Shown: positions 12,479-25,049, counted from the first letter of the stretch. The stretch: 64,000 nt of DNA from Cricetomys ansorgei (GCA_026225945.1 JAMJFZ010001074.1:4405001-4469000); one strand, 5' to 3'. Made by a program: numbers and translations. Notes: a model not told the origin generated them from the letters alone.

Positions 12479-12615
12479 CACTTCTATCTCAATCTCTATC
12501 TCTATCTTTCCCTATATATGTTTATATTTATTTATATTACTTATATCAATATTAGTATTAACACTCATATTCATGTTCATATTCATATTTATGTTTACGT
12601 TTATATTATTTATTT
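12479..12615. repeat. Degenerate hexanucleotide-type simple repeat
   Basis: The left part is built of TATCTC-like words (ATCTCAATCTCTATCTCTATC). The right part is built of CATATT/CATGTT words (ATATTCATGTTCATATTCAT). It appears to be a decayed, slippage-derived array rather than a mobile element. Confidence 0.7.
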
Positions 12616-12927
12616 AAATATTGAGGAGTATATGAGAACCTATAGCAAACAACTCATAAAGTAATAACCTATTCCTGCTGCAGGGGCTTTTATTGCCTAG
12701 TATGAAGCATGAAGTTTCTAGTGAAAGTAGTGTCTCCCTATTCAGCATTCCCATAAACTCACTAAACTGAAAACCATAATATATACTCCAAGGACCTTGA
12801 GGGTAAATAGAGTGAAAAAAAATGCATTAATAAAATAAAAAATAAGAATAGAAAAAAATAAGGTAAAAAATTTTTAAAAGAAAGGAAGAATTGACATGAC
12901 ATGATGAGACAAGGAACCTCTAAAGAT
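12616..12927. other. Anonymous A-rich stretch
   Basis: A run of A-rich sequence at 12,815-12,890 precedes the following antisense L1 fragment. No other feature was recognised. Confidence 0.5.
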
Positions 12928-13215
12928 CCCGTTGAGTTTATTTCTGGGGTCGTTTGCTCATGTCTATTTTTCCTTTCAGCACTAGGACTCCATCTGGCAC
13001 AGCCCCGTGCCGGCCCTGTGCATGCTGCCTCAGTCTTTGTGAGTTCTTATGTCTTTCAACCTTATTGATTTAGCAGGCCTTGCTTCCCTGCGGTCCTCCA
13101 TCTCCTCTGGCTCTTAAACTCTTTCTACCTCTTCTTCCATATGATTCCCTGAGCGCTGAGTGCAGGATTTCATGTAGACATCTTGTTTAGGGCTGAATGT
13201 TCCATTCTCTAAAAA
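12928..13215 (-). mobile_element. LINE-1 3'UTR fragment, antisense
   Basis: Landmarks of rodent L1 3'UTRs in antisense are in the right order: CTCCATCTGGCACAGC, CTGTGCATGCTGCCTCAGTC, GTGAGTTCTTATGTC, CTCCTCTGGCTCTTAAA, and ATTCCCTGAGCGCTGAG, then TTAGGGCTGAATGTTCCATT. It lacks any ORF2 and both ends are truncated. Homologous pieces lie at 35,020-35,760 and 44,130-45,095. Confidence 0.75.
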
Positions 13216-14617
13216 TAAAAATTTCTAATACTTCAGTTTATTTAAAGTGTCTACAAAAATATTCAAAAAATAATCCACTGCACAACAGCAGTGACATAAA
13301 GCTTCTAGACTTGGTGTAAGAATAGCATTAAGAAGAGTTGGCATAGAATCAGCTATTTTACAGACTCTGTAATCAATATTTTCCTCTTGAAGTGGTATAC
13401 ATACTGTGGAAAGGAGCAGAGGGAAAACAGAGGACAGAAATCTGATGTAATAAACGGAAATTATCTGGAAGGCAGAAAAATCTGAGTTCCAACTTCAGAC
13501 CTACTTAATGTCCTGAGTAACCTTACCAAGTTATTCATATTCTCCGAAAGATGATTTTCCCTCATCTGCATAGCCATAAACTAATATAATTTCAAGATTA
13601 ATATATGGATTGAACAAAATGATTTCTATGAAACATCTCAGTGCAGTACCAGTAAGATATTACTAAATTGCTTCTTATTTTTCTTGCTTGTTCTCTACTT
13701 CTTTTTTCTCATACTTCTTCCTTTTCATTTTGTCACTCCCTCTCTGTTTCCTCCTCCACCTTTCCTTAATCTCCTTGGTCTTAATCTTTCTGTCTCTCTC
13801 ACACCACTCTAACTACAAGAAGTGAAAGGCATGACCTCAATACCTGCTGGCTGAATTGTGTTTCTGCTGAAAGATTATATGTAAGCAAATGTCCAGACTT
13901 GTGCAAGGAGGGTATTTTATTGTGAATAATTTTCAAGGTGAATAAAGTTAATAAGTAATAGTGCTTACATCCATGCCCTAAAATTGTAGGTACTCCCCAG
14001 ATAATATCCATAAAAAGCAAATCAATTATGGAATGCCCAATTCAAGATATCCAAATGATAATCAAACATTTTACTTATGCCTTTGCATCAGATTAAATTG
14101 CTAGAGTGCTTAACAACAACATTATATTCAATTACAAATAGAAGGAAAATATTATTCCTAATTAGATATGTCATAGTTAAAATGTATCAAAATTGTCAAC
14201 TACTTATTCTTGTTTCCCTTATTTACTCAGGGTCACTAGCCCAAAGGGAAACACTTCAAATTCTTTCTGGGTCTTCCTTTCTCATTTAAACTCCTCTAGA
14301 AACACACTCACAGATATTTACAGAATTGTGTCTCCTAGGTGATTCTAAATTCAGTCCAGTTGATTAATCATCAAAATATGCCATTTCAAGCTAGAATTAG
14401 AGGATACATAAAAATCCATGTGTGATTTCAGTTAAATATCAAAAGTGCCCAGCAAGCTAAGATGTAGATATTTCATTAAGAGGAAAATATAGCTAAAATA
14501 CGGACTGTAATACTATTAATTAATTATAATGAATAAAATAATAGCAGGATTAATTTTTCTTTCTGATATGTAACAGAACTTCCTTTGAAAGTATTATCAG
14601 TCTTTGAAAGTATATCA
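13216..14617. other. Anonymous stretch with a pyrimidine-rich patch
   Basis: A CT-rich patch occurs at about 13,670-13,800. Frames of 73 and 70 codons (13,799-14,020 - and 14,077-14,289 +) have no recognisable domains. Confidence 0.55.
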
Positions 14618-14793
14618 GTGTGTCTGTACACCGCATGTGTGTAGTAACAGCAGAGGTCAGAGGTGACACTTGATCTTCTGTAACTGTGGTTAATAGGTGA
14701 TTTTTCATTGTCATTTCGGTGCTGAGAAATAAACTTGGGTCCTCTGGAAGAACAATCAGTGCTCTTAACCTCTGAGTCATCGCTCCTGACTCT
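14618..14793 (-). mobile_element. B3 SINE, antisense
   Basis: Read on the + strand it shows the B3 body (GAGGTCAGAGGTGACACTTG, GTAACTGTGGTTAATAGG). It ends with the tRNA-derived head in reverse: CTCTGGAAGAACAATCAGTG, CTCTTAACCTCTGAGTCATC, and CTCCTGAC at the 5' terminus. Pol III A and B boxes would be in this tRNA-like head but are mutated. Confidence 0.8.
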
Positions 14794-17091
14794 ATATGTG
14801 TCATTATTATATTGAATTTAATATAATATTGTATCATGTGATTTCAAAATTATGTTGGTTGGAAAAATTAGGAATATTATTATGGTAACAATGCATTTCA
14901 AAGCTCTAATTGGACAGTTTTTGTACTCTATTTTTAGGTGTATGTGTATGTGTATGTATGAGTGTATGTGTCTATGTGTGTGTGTACTTGGAGCATTTAC
15001 ATGTATAGATCAAAGGTTAATGGTATGTATCTTCTTCTATAGCATTCTAACTTGTTTTTGAGATGCCATCTGTCTCTCAGGAAATCTGTACCTACCAACT
15101 GAATGAAATTAGTTAACTGAAGAGCTCTAGTTATCCTTCTGTTAACACCTATAGAACACATTAGGCTTTTAAGTACATATCACAATGCCCAGATTTTAAT
15201 GTGAGTCTGACAATCTAGATCAAGTATTGCCTCTTGCATAGTGAGCTCTTGACAACTGAATCATCGACCTAGCACTTTTTTCATTCTCTAATACCAGAAG
15301 ATGTCTAGTGAGAAGGATGACTATGCATTACTCTACAAATGATAGCTGTATCTCTATATTAGAGGCAAATTCTATCCAAAGGCTTATATATTTAGTGTGG
15401 TTAAGTCTAACCACTTCAGAATATCAAACAGCACATTTTTAAATAATATAAATCTGCAATTCAGAGGCAAGCATGGTTAATTTTTCTATGTTATTTGTCA
15501 TTATGTTTAAAGAAATAATATTCCTATTTTTTGTTCCAGAGTTTCGGAAGAGCTCACATTTTATATAAAACTAAATCTAATAATTTTCTTGATTTTCTTT
15601 TATTTTTTACTTTTAAAAGAAAGCTGTATTCTTAAGAATTTGAGTGTGCTTTGTAAATTATTAATACCACAATGTACTTTAGGGAAGCAGCCACAGTAAT
15701 AGATCCAGACAGCATGTCTCTGGATAATAACTTTGTGCTTTCCTTCAGGTAAAGAAAATGAAAAATATTGATTCTGTGAAGCCATGTGAGTGTATAAAAG
15801 GTCATATTTTGACCCTTTGTATCTCAAAGCTTCTTATTTTAGTCTGAAGATGTTCTGCTCTTGTAAACATCTATTTATAGGAAATAATCCATTTACAAAT
15901 TTTCCACTTCAGTTATGGACTCTTATTTAAGGTAAGCCCAAGGTTCAGCAAGCTTTACATGGTGCTCTTAAAATTAACCACTTGACCTTAACAATATCTA
16001 TATCAGCTTTTAGTAGTTAAGATAACAAAAACAGACACAAGAAAATCAAAATGACTGTAATGTAAAGTTTTAAGATGAAAAGTCCGTCAATTCTACCACA
16101 TTATATAATATAAAGTTGGTTTCAGCTAAGAGTGGTACATTTTTTATTTTTCTGTTATGGTATTTCTGAGAGATTGTCTTGGTTTATTAGATAATCCCAT
16201 CTAATAAAATTTTCTCAATTGAAATTCTATCTCAGTGATAGACATCATCTTTATTGACAGACTGCCATTTAGAAGACCTGACTTAGTTCTTCTGAATCCA
16301 ATTGTCTGTCTCTAGCTCCATATGCTGTTGATGATTGTTAAATGTTTTGAGAAGAAAGTCATCTTATGTTGTGGATCTTTTACAAATGTACCTGCTCTTT
16401 CTTCCTCCTGGGGTTCATTTGATTCATGGGATGTGTATAACTTTGTCCCCTCCTAACATGCTGCTCTCCCTACTTGTTACATCCAATCTCTGATCTGTAG
16501 GCTTTCCAGGTGCCAATCATATGCCCCTCAATTATGATTTCAAACTACACAAGATTTTTGGTAAGGTTTTCTTTGTTTGTTTGATTTGTTTTTTGCTTAA
16601 TTGTTCATTTGGTTTGGTGTATACTTGGAAAAACAAGAAAATATTGTCATCATATTCCAGAAATTTTCTCTGAATTAATCTCATACATTTATTGTCAAGT
16701 CAAGGCACAAAATATAACTTAAACTATACTGGATGTAGATATCAGGATAAGACTTGGAAAAAAAACAGATTTGAAATATTTTCAAATCATTTAATATTTC
16801 CCCACAGATAATCAATTCTTTCACTTATATACCATAGTGGTTAGTATGTTTTTATTTTGGAATCCTATTTTGAATTATTGTGAGTGAACAAAATATTACC
16901 TATTAAAAATGGTTTTAGAGTTTAACCGAATAGAGGAAAATGAATTCTTAACTTTGAATGTTCCAGCCCTGTCCTGACAGGTGGTGTTCTCAAGAGGTAC
17001 ATTATTGACCAAAGATCTTATTCTATATAGCACATACCTATCTGACACTAGGGTCATCTGTCAGCAAAGCTATATTTTAGGATGATCTGAC
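14794..17091. other. Anonymous AT-rich stretch with a TG-rich patch
   Basis: An imperfect TGTATG/TGTG patch lies at 14,938-14,986. Nothing else was recognised, and the longest frame is 75 codons (15,600-15,827, -). Confidence 0.55.
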
Positions 17092-17910
17092 ATGGGCTCC
17101 ATTGTTCAAAAAGGTAAATTGCTCTTGTTGGTGAAGCATTCAGAAAAAGCACATTATTATTACTACTATATACTTATTTATACTTCTGATGTTACTAGGG
17201 GACACAGTCTCATAGCAAACTCCCTGATCCTTTGGCTCTTAGAATCTTTCTGCTCCCTTCTTTGTCATGTTCCCTTCGTATTAGATGAAGGAATGTTACA
17301 ATGATATATCTATTGGGAGAGGGTTCTACAACTTTGTACTATGATTATGGTTTTCTCTACTGGTCTCCATCTCTTTTGTGGATGGATTTTGGAGTCATTA
17401 TTACATATCCTTACTTTACTCTCATTATTATATCAGCAGCTCTGATAGCTCATGAGTAGAAGACAGGTTAGGTAACAAATATGGATACTTTGACTTCTTC
17501 CTTCTTAAACTGTATCCTCTTGATTTCCTTCTATTGTCTTATTGCTCTAGCTAGAACTTCTAATTCTATATTGAATACATATAGAGATTGTGAGCAACTT
17601 TGTCTTGGTCATTATTTTAGTGGAACAGCTTTGAGTTTTTCTCCATTTAATTTCATGTTGGCTGTGGACTTAGTGTAAATTGCCATTATTATGTTTCAGT
17701 GTGTCCCTTATATTGCTAATCTTTCCAAGACATTTATTGTGATGGGGATGTTGAATTCTGTCAAAATCTTTCTCCACATGCAGTTGAGCTGATCGTGTGG
17801 GTTTTTTCCCTCAGTTTACATGATGGATTACTTTGATTTTTCTATGTTGAATTCAACAAGCCTACCTGTTTGTGGTGGATAATCTTTTTTATGAGGTCTT
17901 GGATATTTAC
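17092..17910 (-). mobile_element. Internally deleted LINE-1: ORF2 RT region plus Lx-type 3'UTR, antisense
   Basis: The 17,092-17,400 part matches the Lx 3'UTR in antisense (TTACTAGGGGACACAGTC, CTCCCTGATCCTTTGGCTC, TGGTTTTCTCTACTGGTCTCC). From about 17,480 to 17,910 the sequence is antisense ORF2 reverse-transcriptase sequence. Landmarks there are GACTTCTTCCTTCTTAAACT, TTGCTCTAGCTAGAACTTC, TTTTAGTGGAACAGCTTTGAG and GGATTACTTTGATTTTTC. On the minus strand the order is RT then 3'UTR, which fits a single copy that lost the rest of ORF2. Stops and frameshifts are numerous. The 65-codon + strand frame at 17,481-17,678 is a reverse-strand shadow of this RT. Confidence 0.75.
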
Positions 17911-18269
17911 AACAAGGCCCTGGGTTTAATCTCTAGTAATATTATGTCTGCTACTATTATTATTTCTGATAATAAATTATCAATATATGTTTAAAGAATA
18001 TTTATATTTAGAGAAATATTTGGTTCTAAGCTCATGATCAAACTACGATACGTAAGTTATATATGGATTATGTAAAAGAGCAACCCCTTACTATTCATGA
18101 GAAAGCTTCTTTTGACTTGGTCAGGTTAATATAAGAGACTTCCAAATAAATATAGGTGCCTGTTATTGCCCTGGATTGTCTCGTAGAAGATGAAGATAAG
18201 TCCCTATTGTTGATGACAACAGACAAGAGTAAAGTCTTTTGTACTGTATGCCTAGACATCTATTAATGT
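17911..18269. other. Anonymous stretch beside L1
   Basis: The first 30 bp (AAGGCCCTGGGTTTAATCTC) resemble the tRNA-like B-box part of ID-type SINEs, but the piece is too short to call. The rest is unassigned. Confidence 0.4.
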
Positions 18270-18353
18270 TTCTCTCTGTGTGTCTCTCTCTGTCACTCTC
18301 TGCCTCTGTGTCTCTCTGACACTCTGTCTCTCTCTCTCTCTCTCTCTTTTTCT
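18270..18353. repeat. (TC)n-rich microsatellite with TGTC interruptions
   Basis: A TCTCTCTGTGTG-type array ends in 12 pure TC units and a T-run. Confidence 0.9.
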
Positions 18354-20105
18354 TATAAACTTACTAGTTGCATAGCTATTCCCTCTGAACTGAAACATCT
18401 TTATCAAGGGAGACATTCAATAAGACAAAAGAAATAAATGAAACATAAATTTTGTGAAATAAAATAAATAAATATATCTCAGAAATATTTTGAAACTTAC
18501 AAACTCTATAATGCTCTTTTCTATGTCTATTTAAGATGTAACTATTTTTTGGATGAGGAGACTCTCTGACCATCCGATACACCCAAAGCTACGTGGATAC
18601 CGCTTATATAGGTCATCACTTGTGTGGAAGGTTGAGCTTTTAAGCAAGATTATTGTCTTGTATTTGTAAGAAACCCCTGGTCCATACTTCTTTCAGTAAC
18701 CCCAATAATGCCATTACTCACTAAACTAGGTGTGTGTGAAATTATTTCTTTTATCTGTGATTAGTGCCCCAACTGAGGTAAATAAGTGGATGATGTAAAA
18801 ATTTAGTCTAGCACAGTTTTATTCTGTTAGATAACATTTAACTCCCATATAAACTCTTCACTCCTTTAAAAGAATCATTAAATACAAGACTGAGCAAGAT
18901 ATGTTTGTGAACTGTATAGTATATTCTTGTATAATTAACACAATAATGAATGTATCTTTAGAAAACTGTATTGTTAAGTTGATATTATCAGTAGTCACTA
19001 AACTTGCGTGGTGCACCAAGGGGTTGTAAATTGGGAGGAAAACAGAAACCAAGTTCTTATTGTGCACAGTAATAGATCATATATGGTAAGAAGTTATTCA
19101 TCTTTAGTAGTACAATGAATTTCTTATGAAATCATTTTTGGTCTACTGAGTAACATCATAGAACTACCAGAAAGTTTTTTTTCTGTTGACAATCTGAGTT
19201 CTCTAAGACATTTTTATTAGTAAAAAAACAATTTTTAATTTTTAATAAATGTTATGATCTGCTCATTTTTATTATACGTCTATCAATACCAAAATATAAC
19301 ACTTCAAAAAACCTAAAGCTAAGAACAGATACTTGATAAAGTATTACCAACATCAGTTTAATAATTATTCAAGAACCTCTACTAAATAACATCATTTATT
19401 CTTTGCTATGGATACTTAAGGCATGTTAATGATCAATACAGACAATTATTTTAATTATTTCTAATGCAAAGAACATGATCAATAATTCACCAAAATAATT
19501 AGTACCTCCATTATGAAATAAATACAAATATAATATCATGGCATTTAGTAGAACATAGCTTGGCAAAAGTATTGCAATGTATTAAAGATATTGAGTTGGA
19601 GATATCCCTGATAAAGTGAGCTTTCTGTTTATTTGTATTTATGATTATGACTTTCTTATCAGCATGTGTCGTCAGATTTGTACAATGAAAGTTTTACGAA
19701 ATCAATTCAGAATAAATTTCATTAAATTCCATACATTAAAGTAATAAATGAACTAATTTAAATACGCATAGAATCATATTAGTTTCTAAGAGTATTCATT
19801 GTGTAAACTAAGCGTACTGCTTAAATGTTAAAAAAGAAAAACTAAGAAATCATGAATTGATGGAATTTGCTGTTTTTGTTTAGATTAAAATCAACTAATA
19901 ATTTATAGTGTCCTAAATGTATTTCATTATTTAATAATTATAATTATTTTCCCTTTAGTTTATGTATGATATTACTCTAATAAAAAAGAATTTCAATAGT
20001 GGTTTTGGTAAACAGAATAGACTTTAATTTAATAATTTCTATAGCTAATATAAAGCTCTCTGTTCTCATTTTTAATTTTCTTTAAAAACTTAGTGGAAAA
20101 AAAAT
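18354..20105. other. Anonymous AT-rich stretch
   Basis: No repeat landmark. The sequence around 19,200-20,060 is strongly A+T rich, with many TTTAAT/ATTAAT words. Confidence 0.55.
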
Positions 20106-20310
20106 GCCAGGTGGTAGTGGCACACGCCTTTAATCCCAGCACTTGGAAGGCTTAGGTAGGGAGATCTCTGTGAGTTTGAGGCCAGCCTGGTCTACAGCGT
20201 GATTTCCAGGACAGCCAGAGTTACATTAGAGAAATCCTGTCTTGAAAAGACAAACAAACAAACAAAACAAAAAGCAAAAACAAAAAAAAAAATCAAACAA
20301 ATTAAAAACA
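20106..20310 (+). mobile_element. B1 SINE with A-rich tail
   Basis: A nearly complete B1 runs from GCCAGGTGGTAGTGGCACAC through CCTTTAATCCCAGCACTTGG, GAGGCCAGCCTGGTCTACAG and CCAGGACAGCCAGAG to AATCCTGTCTTGAAAAG at 20,249. It is followed by a 60-bp tail of (CAAA)n and A-runs. B1 derives from 7SL RNA and has an internal pol III promoter; the B box reads GAGTTTGAGG. A TTAAAAAC word flanks both sides and may be a partial target duplication, but the match is weak. Confidence 0.95.
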
Positions 20311-22483
20311 AAACTGAGTGAAGATACATGTTACTTCTATCATAGGAAGTTATTTAATGGAATATTTGTATTCTTAAATCTAAAATACTGACATCTGTTT
20401 GAATTATCAGGTGTAATTATTTGATATTCTATAGCTTCCTTTGCCATTCTATTCCATAGAGAAGGAACTTCATAGAGTTCCTTCCAAACAGAGTTTGAGG
20501 TATGCAGCCATATATAACATTACCTTTGTTGATATCACTTGAAAATGTTTTTTTAGAAATTTCTTGGAACTGCAAAAAAAAAAAAAATGAGGACATTATT
20601 TATTTTCTGTCATGGATTATAGGAGTTCCTTCTTTGCTTACTGTTGAAAACACAAAGGAGTATTCAAAACTCTTGAGAGGAAAACTAGGCTTACAAGTAG
20701 AATAACAATTTTTAGAATAGCATAATTAAAGTAATATTTAAATCACATTTTTAGAACTGGCTCACCATCACCGTTTTATGCATTGAATCCTCAAGGAAAT
20801 TCTCCATAAAAACTTATTTTTATCCCTCAATTTATTGTTATCTAAAGTGACAACAGAATTCTGAAGCGCATAAATTACACCCAAAATAAATATTTAAAAA
20901 GTGGTAAATGTATATTTCATATTCTTTAATGAGTAAATGGAGACAGCTCAGTTGTTTTTTTTATTTTGCATTCATATCATATAGCCCTGATCCATACATT
21001 ATTTAAACACTTAAAGTTTACAGTTAGTTAAATTTTTTCTGAGGTATATTGCTCCATATAAATACTGAGGACATTTTAAAACCTAAGAAATACCAGTGAA
21101 AATTAAGTTTTTAGAATGAGAATGAATGAGCTAGGTAATTGATGCCATAGATGGGACATTATAGATGCAGATGTAATATATATGTTTACATATATACCTG
21201 CAAAAGTATTAATATGATTTAAATTATATGTAATATACAGATAATAGATTGGTGTGTTTTTGAGCTGTATCTTAAAATGTAATTGATATAAAGTATAAAA
21301 TAAATATTTCAATTGTACAAAACTATAATTTTTTATGCAATATGTTTTAATGGTGCATTGTGAGAAGACAAATATCCAAGCTCTCATTGTTTTTTATGTA
21401 AATGTATCTACTCTGGAAGCAGAAGCTAAAGTCATGTAGAGTTCTTAATCAAACTGACATGAATACATTACTGAAGAAAGTACTTTATTAAGTTAGTGGG
21501 GTGATTTTAGAATGATAATGCATTTTCCACCATAATGACTTCATTGATACTGTTACAGGCAATGCTATTCCCACCTCAATTTGCATTAACACTTAACATG
21601 TAATATCTTTCTTTAAAAAATTCACAGTTTACAATAGTTTTTAAGACATAAAATCTTCAGAAATATAAGATTGGGTTAGCCTTTACTTCTCTTCCTAGTT
21701 GTGAAACTTGGATACTAGTATAATATTGGACAAATGCAAAAATATTTATTTACATCAGGATATTGGTTCTTAAATGTCTACTGTAGAGTTATGTCATTTT
21801 TTTAATGGTGATGACATTATTAACAATAGAAACATAAAAAATCTCTTAACTCCCAAAATAGAAATAAATATATAATATATTATTTAATTTATCTGACAGT
21901 CTTGTCAAGCCCTTGTTAAGATTAGATCTGTGTAACAGAAATTGAGTCATAGTGTGTCAAAATACTTTCCAGTATTTAACACTTTGAGTAAAGAAATAGG
22001 AATTGAACTCAAATGTACCATGTTGAACCAATACATTTGTTAGAAATACTAATCTTTTTTATATAACCATATTCAAAATTTCTTAAGTAATCTCTGAATA
22101 CTTATAATGTGAAAACCTAAGTGGAAAATGAATATTTTAGAGAATAACATAGATATTTCTAGATATGCAGATGGCAAATGCATAATAGTAGGAGATATAA
22201 TATAAACCAAGATGCCAAATATGTTAACTGACTAAACCTGGGTAATAACAAGCAATGGATATGGCTTATTACTTCATCAGGAACTACCCTCGGAATTGTC
22301 ACTTTACAGATCTTGACTATCTCTGTTTCTTAATCTTTGTGCTGTTGTATCTATACACTTATTTAATGATTATACCTTATATAACATAACGACATTGATA
22401 ATTGTTTAACAGATAAATGAGAATTTCTGAGCTGTGCCAGAATTCCTCCTCTGTACATTGTGGGTGGTACATAAACAGTAAGC
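20311..22483. other. Anonymous AT-rich stretch
   Basis: No recognisable element. The longest frame is 94 codons on the - strand (21,103-21,387). It is rich in Tyr, Ile and Leu from AT-rich codons, with no recognisable domain, and I do not call it a gene. Confidence 0.55.
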
Positions 22484-22752
22484 TGTAGCTCTTTATGTGT
22501 GTATTTGGAGGCCAGAAGACATTCTGGGGTTTTGTTACTTAGGCACTATTAACCTTTACTCTTTCTGATAGAGTCTCTTACTGGCTGGGACCTTGTCAAG
22601 TAGGCTACCAGACCAGTGAACTCCAAAGATTTATTTGCTTCTACTTTCCCAGAACTTGGACTATATGTTCAAGCCTCTAGGTTCATCACTTAAAAAAATT
22701 ATTAATCATGGGTAATGGAAGTCATGTCTTCATGCTTACATAGCAAGAACTA
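22484..22752 (-). mobile_element. B4/RSINE1-like SINE, antisense
   Basis: Read on the + strand it starts with GTGTGTATTTGGAGGCCAGA. It then passes a GATAGAGTCTCTTACTGGC, GGACCTTGTCAAGTAGGCTA and CCAGACCAGTGAACTCC body, and ends with GTCATGTCTTCATGCTTAC, the reverse of the tRNA-like head. This is the layout of ID-B1 composite SINEs of the B4/RSINE1 group. The copy is diverged. Confidence 0.65.
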
Positions 22753-22869
22753 TAATGAAATGGTTAATATAAAAATGAAGTATAATGTCCCACAGAGACA
22801 CAGGTCAACTCAGAAATGTGTCTTGGGAAATCTTTCTGACATCGTGAAACTGTAATGATTGTGCTATCT

Positions 22870-23525
22870 TTCCCAGTCAGTATCTGTCTACTCTTCGCTT
22901 TTATTCCATGGAATTTTTTGAGAATTTTATACAATATATGTCTATCATATTCGTTCTGCTCCCCTAACTCCTCCCAGATCCTCCTTTGCTACTCAGCAAT
23001 ACTTATGTTTTCTATCCCCCTTAGGAAAAGAAAACAACTTCAAAAAAGCATGGTGTCAGTTCTATATTGGCCACCTACTCCTGTGCATGGGACCTTCCAT
23101 GGGGTGTGGTTGATATGGCAGTGTCATAATTGAAGTTTAATTTCCCCTCTCCCAACAGCCATCATTTGTAAATAGCTTCTTAGATAGGAGACAATCTTTC
23201 TGCCTACTTTCCCTTCTCCCTTGATGGTATTTTATCTGACTTGAGTATGTAGAGGCCTTATGTAGAATGACACAGTTTCTCTGAGTTCATATGTGAGCCT
23301 GACCTACTTTGTCTATCTAGAGATTGCTATTTTTATAATATTGTCTTCCAGCTCTGGCTCTTGCAATCTTTCCGTCCTGTTTTCCGTATAGTTGCCTGAG
23401 CCTTGAGATGAGAAGTGATCTGAGTGTTCCGAGTCTTTCACTCTCTGTATGCTATCAAGGTGTGGGTCTCTGTGTTAATTACCATCTACTTCAAGAACAA
23501 GTTTCTCTGCTGTTGGGAGGAAGAG
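22870..23525 (-). mobile_element. LINE-1 3'UTR, antisense; 3' half of an inverted copy
   Basis: Antisense L1 3'UTR landmarks appear in order from the T-rich end: CTAACTCCTCCCAGATCCTC, ATATTGGCCACCTACTCCTG, AACAGCCATCATTTGTAAAT, CTCTGAGTTCATATGTGAGC, and GGCTCTTGCAATCTTTCCG. It ends with GTGTGGGTCTCTGTGTTAAT and ACCATCTACTTCAAGAACAAG. The segment at 23,525 abuts the upstream part of the same 3'UTR in opposite orientation (see 23,540-24,545). A 92-codon + strand frame (22,855-23,133) lies inside it and is not coding. Confidence 0.75.
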
Positions 23526-23539
23526 ATCGTCCAAAAAAT

Positions 23540-23747
23540 GGGATGTATAATTCAATTTTATAAAGAAATAAAGGTGAATTAGAACAGAAGGATTAAATGT
23601 GGAGCATGATAGGAAGGCAAGGTAACAGAGGAAATAGAGGGAGCGATAACAGAAAATGAAAGTTTTTTAGAAAGTCATATGTAAACTTACTACTGCAGAA
23701 GCTTCCTAAAACATAAATATATATTATATATATATACATGTATGTAT

Positions 23748-23780
<33 letters not shown>

Positions 23781-23805
23781 ATATATATTTTCTTTGTCTC
23801 TCTCC

Positions 23806-23872
<67 letters not shown>

Positions 23873-24545
23873 TATGTGTGTATGCAGAGAGAATAAAATT
23901 ATTTAAATTTAAGTGGAATCACCATATAATTGAGGAGACAATATTTTAACTAGATGTCATATCATACCAAGTAAAATTCTAAGTACCAGGAATGGGTTAT
24001 ATCATTTGATTCATTAGTAAACTGGGTCCCATAGATACACTAAAAGACTACAGAATTTTGCAAGTGCTACTGGTTACCATCTACAACTTGACAGTGGTCC
24101 TTATTGTTGGGAATGCCATATAATTATGGCATAGACAATGGAGTAATATTTTAATACTTATCTGGAAGTTTTAGCCCTAATGACTAGTGTTCCAAATGCT
24201 ACCAGATATTATACATGATACCAAAAGCAAAACGTAACCATCTGTCTCACACAGCTACAAACCCAGTGAGCTATAATAAGGACCTACCAGGCAAGCTTTG
24301 CTTATTGGTGCTATAGTGGCAAAAATATAAGGGGTGTGACCAACCACATTTTTTTTTGCATTTAAGAACCACTACATGAGATACATGACATTGTCAACAA
24401 GGCTAATGAACTGAGAGTAGAAAGTCATGGGCCTAGAGGAAAGCCTGCTATTAGTATGCTAAAAATGCATAGCCATAAAATTCTTGCTAATGACATTCTG
24501 TGTTTTACTTGGATTTATAGATAAAACTCAGATTATTGTGATTGT
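23540..24545 (+). mobile_element. LINE-1 3'UTR, sense; inverted 5' half of the same copy
   Basis: Sense L1 3'UTR landmarks: CTACTGCAGAAGCTTCCTAA, a microsatellite, AGTGGAATCACCATATAATT, AGTACCAGGAATGGGTTAT, AAATGCTACCAGATATTAT and TGACATTCTGTGTTTTACT. In consensus order this part lies immediately upstream of the part found on the opposite strand at 22,870-23,525. The arrangement therefore fits a twin-priming inversion better than two unrelated insertions. A composite microsatellite at 23,715-23,871 has expanded inside it. Confidence 0.7.
23715..23871. repeat. Composite (AT)n-(TG)n-(GA)n microsatellite
   Basis: AT-rich TATATATTATATATAT words run from 23,715 to 23,788. A TTTCTTTGTCTCTCTCC bridge then leads to about 9 TG units (23,806-23,822), then about 24 GA units (23,822-23,869). 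It sits just after the L1 3'UTR motif AAGCTTCCTAA. Confidence 0.95.
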
Positions 24546-25049
24546 TAGGCAAGAACTTTGACAAATGATTCAACTCTATAGTGAAAACTGGACAGTTTTA
24601 AATTTCAGAAGACTGCTCCCCCTCTAAAGGATCACTTACTTTTGTTTTCTTGTGTTGATTATAATAAAACAAACAAACTAACTATTATTTCTTTCTGTTT
24701 TGTGAATATTTCTAAACATTCTGTTTTTATTTCATGATGTCAGAAAGATTTTCCAAGACACCTTTCTAAGTAGACCTGTTTCTTTGTGGGAAGTTATACT
24801 TCATTTTAATATCAACCAATTCATATAGATGCTCTATAGCTATTAAAATGTTAATATTGATGTTTAATGATAGAAGTTGACTTAGAAATTATACTGTCTG
24901 GATTATATTTAAAAGTGTTTTCTGTGAATAACAACAAAAATACATTACTTAGTATTAATAGAAGCTATCATGAGTATTTTCAGAGTCCTGACTAACTAAG
25001 AAGATAAAGTAATCATAAAATAAAATGACATTGTAAGAAAGTAGTGCTT
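24546..25049. other. Anonymous AT-rich stretch
   Basis: Nothing recognisable was seen. Confidence 0.5.
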
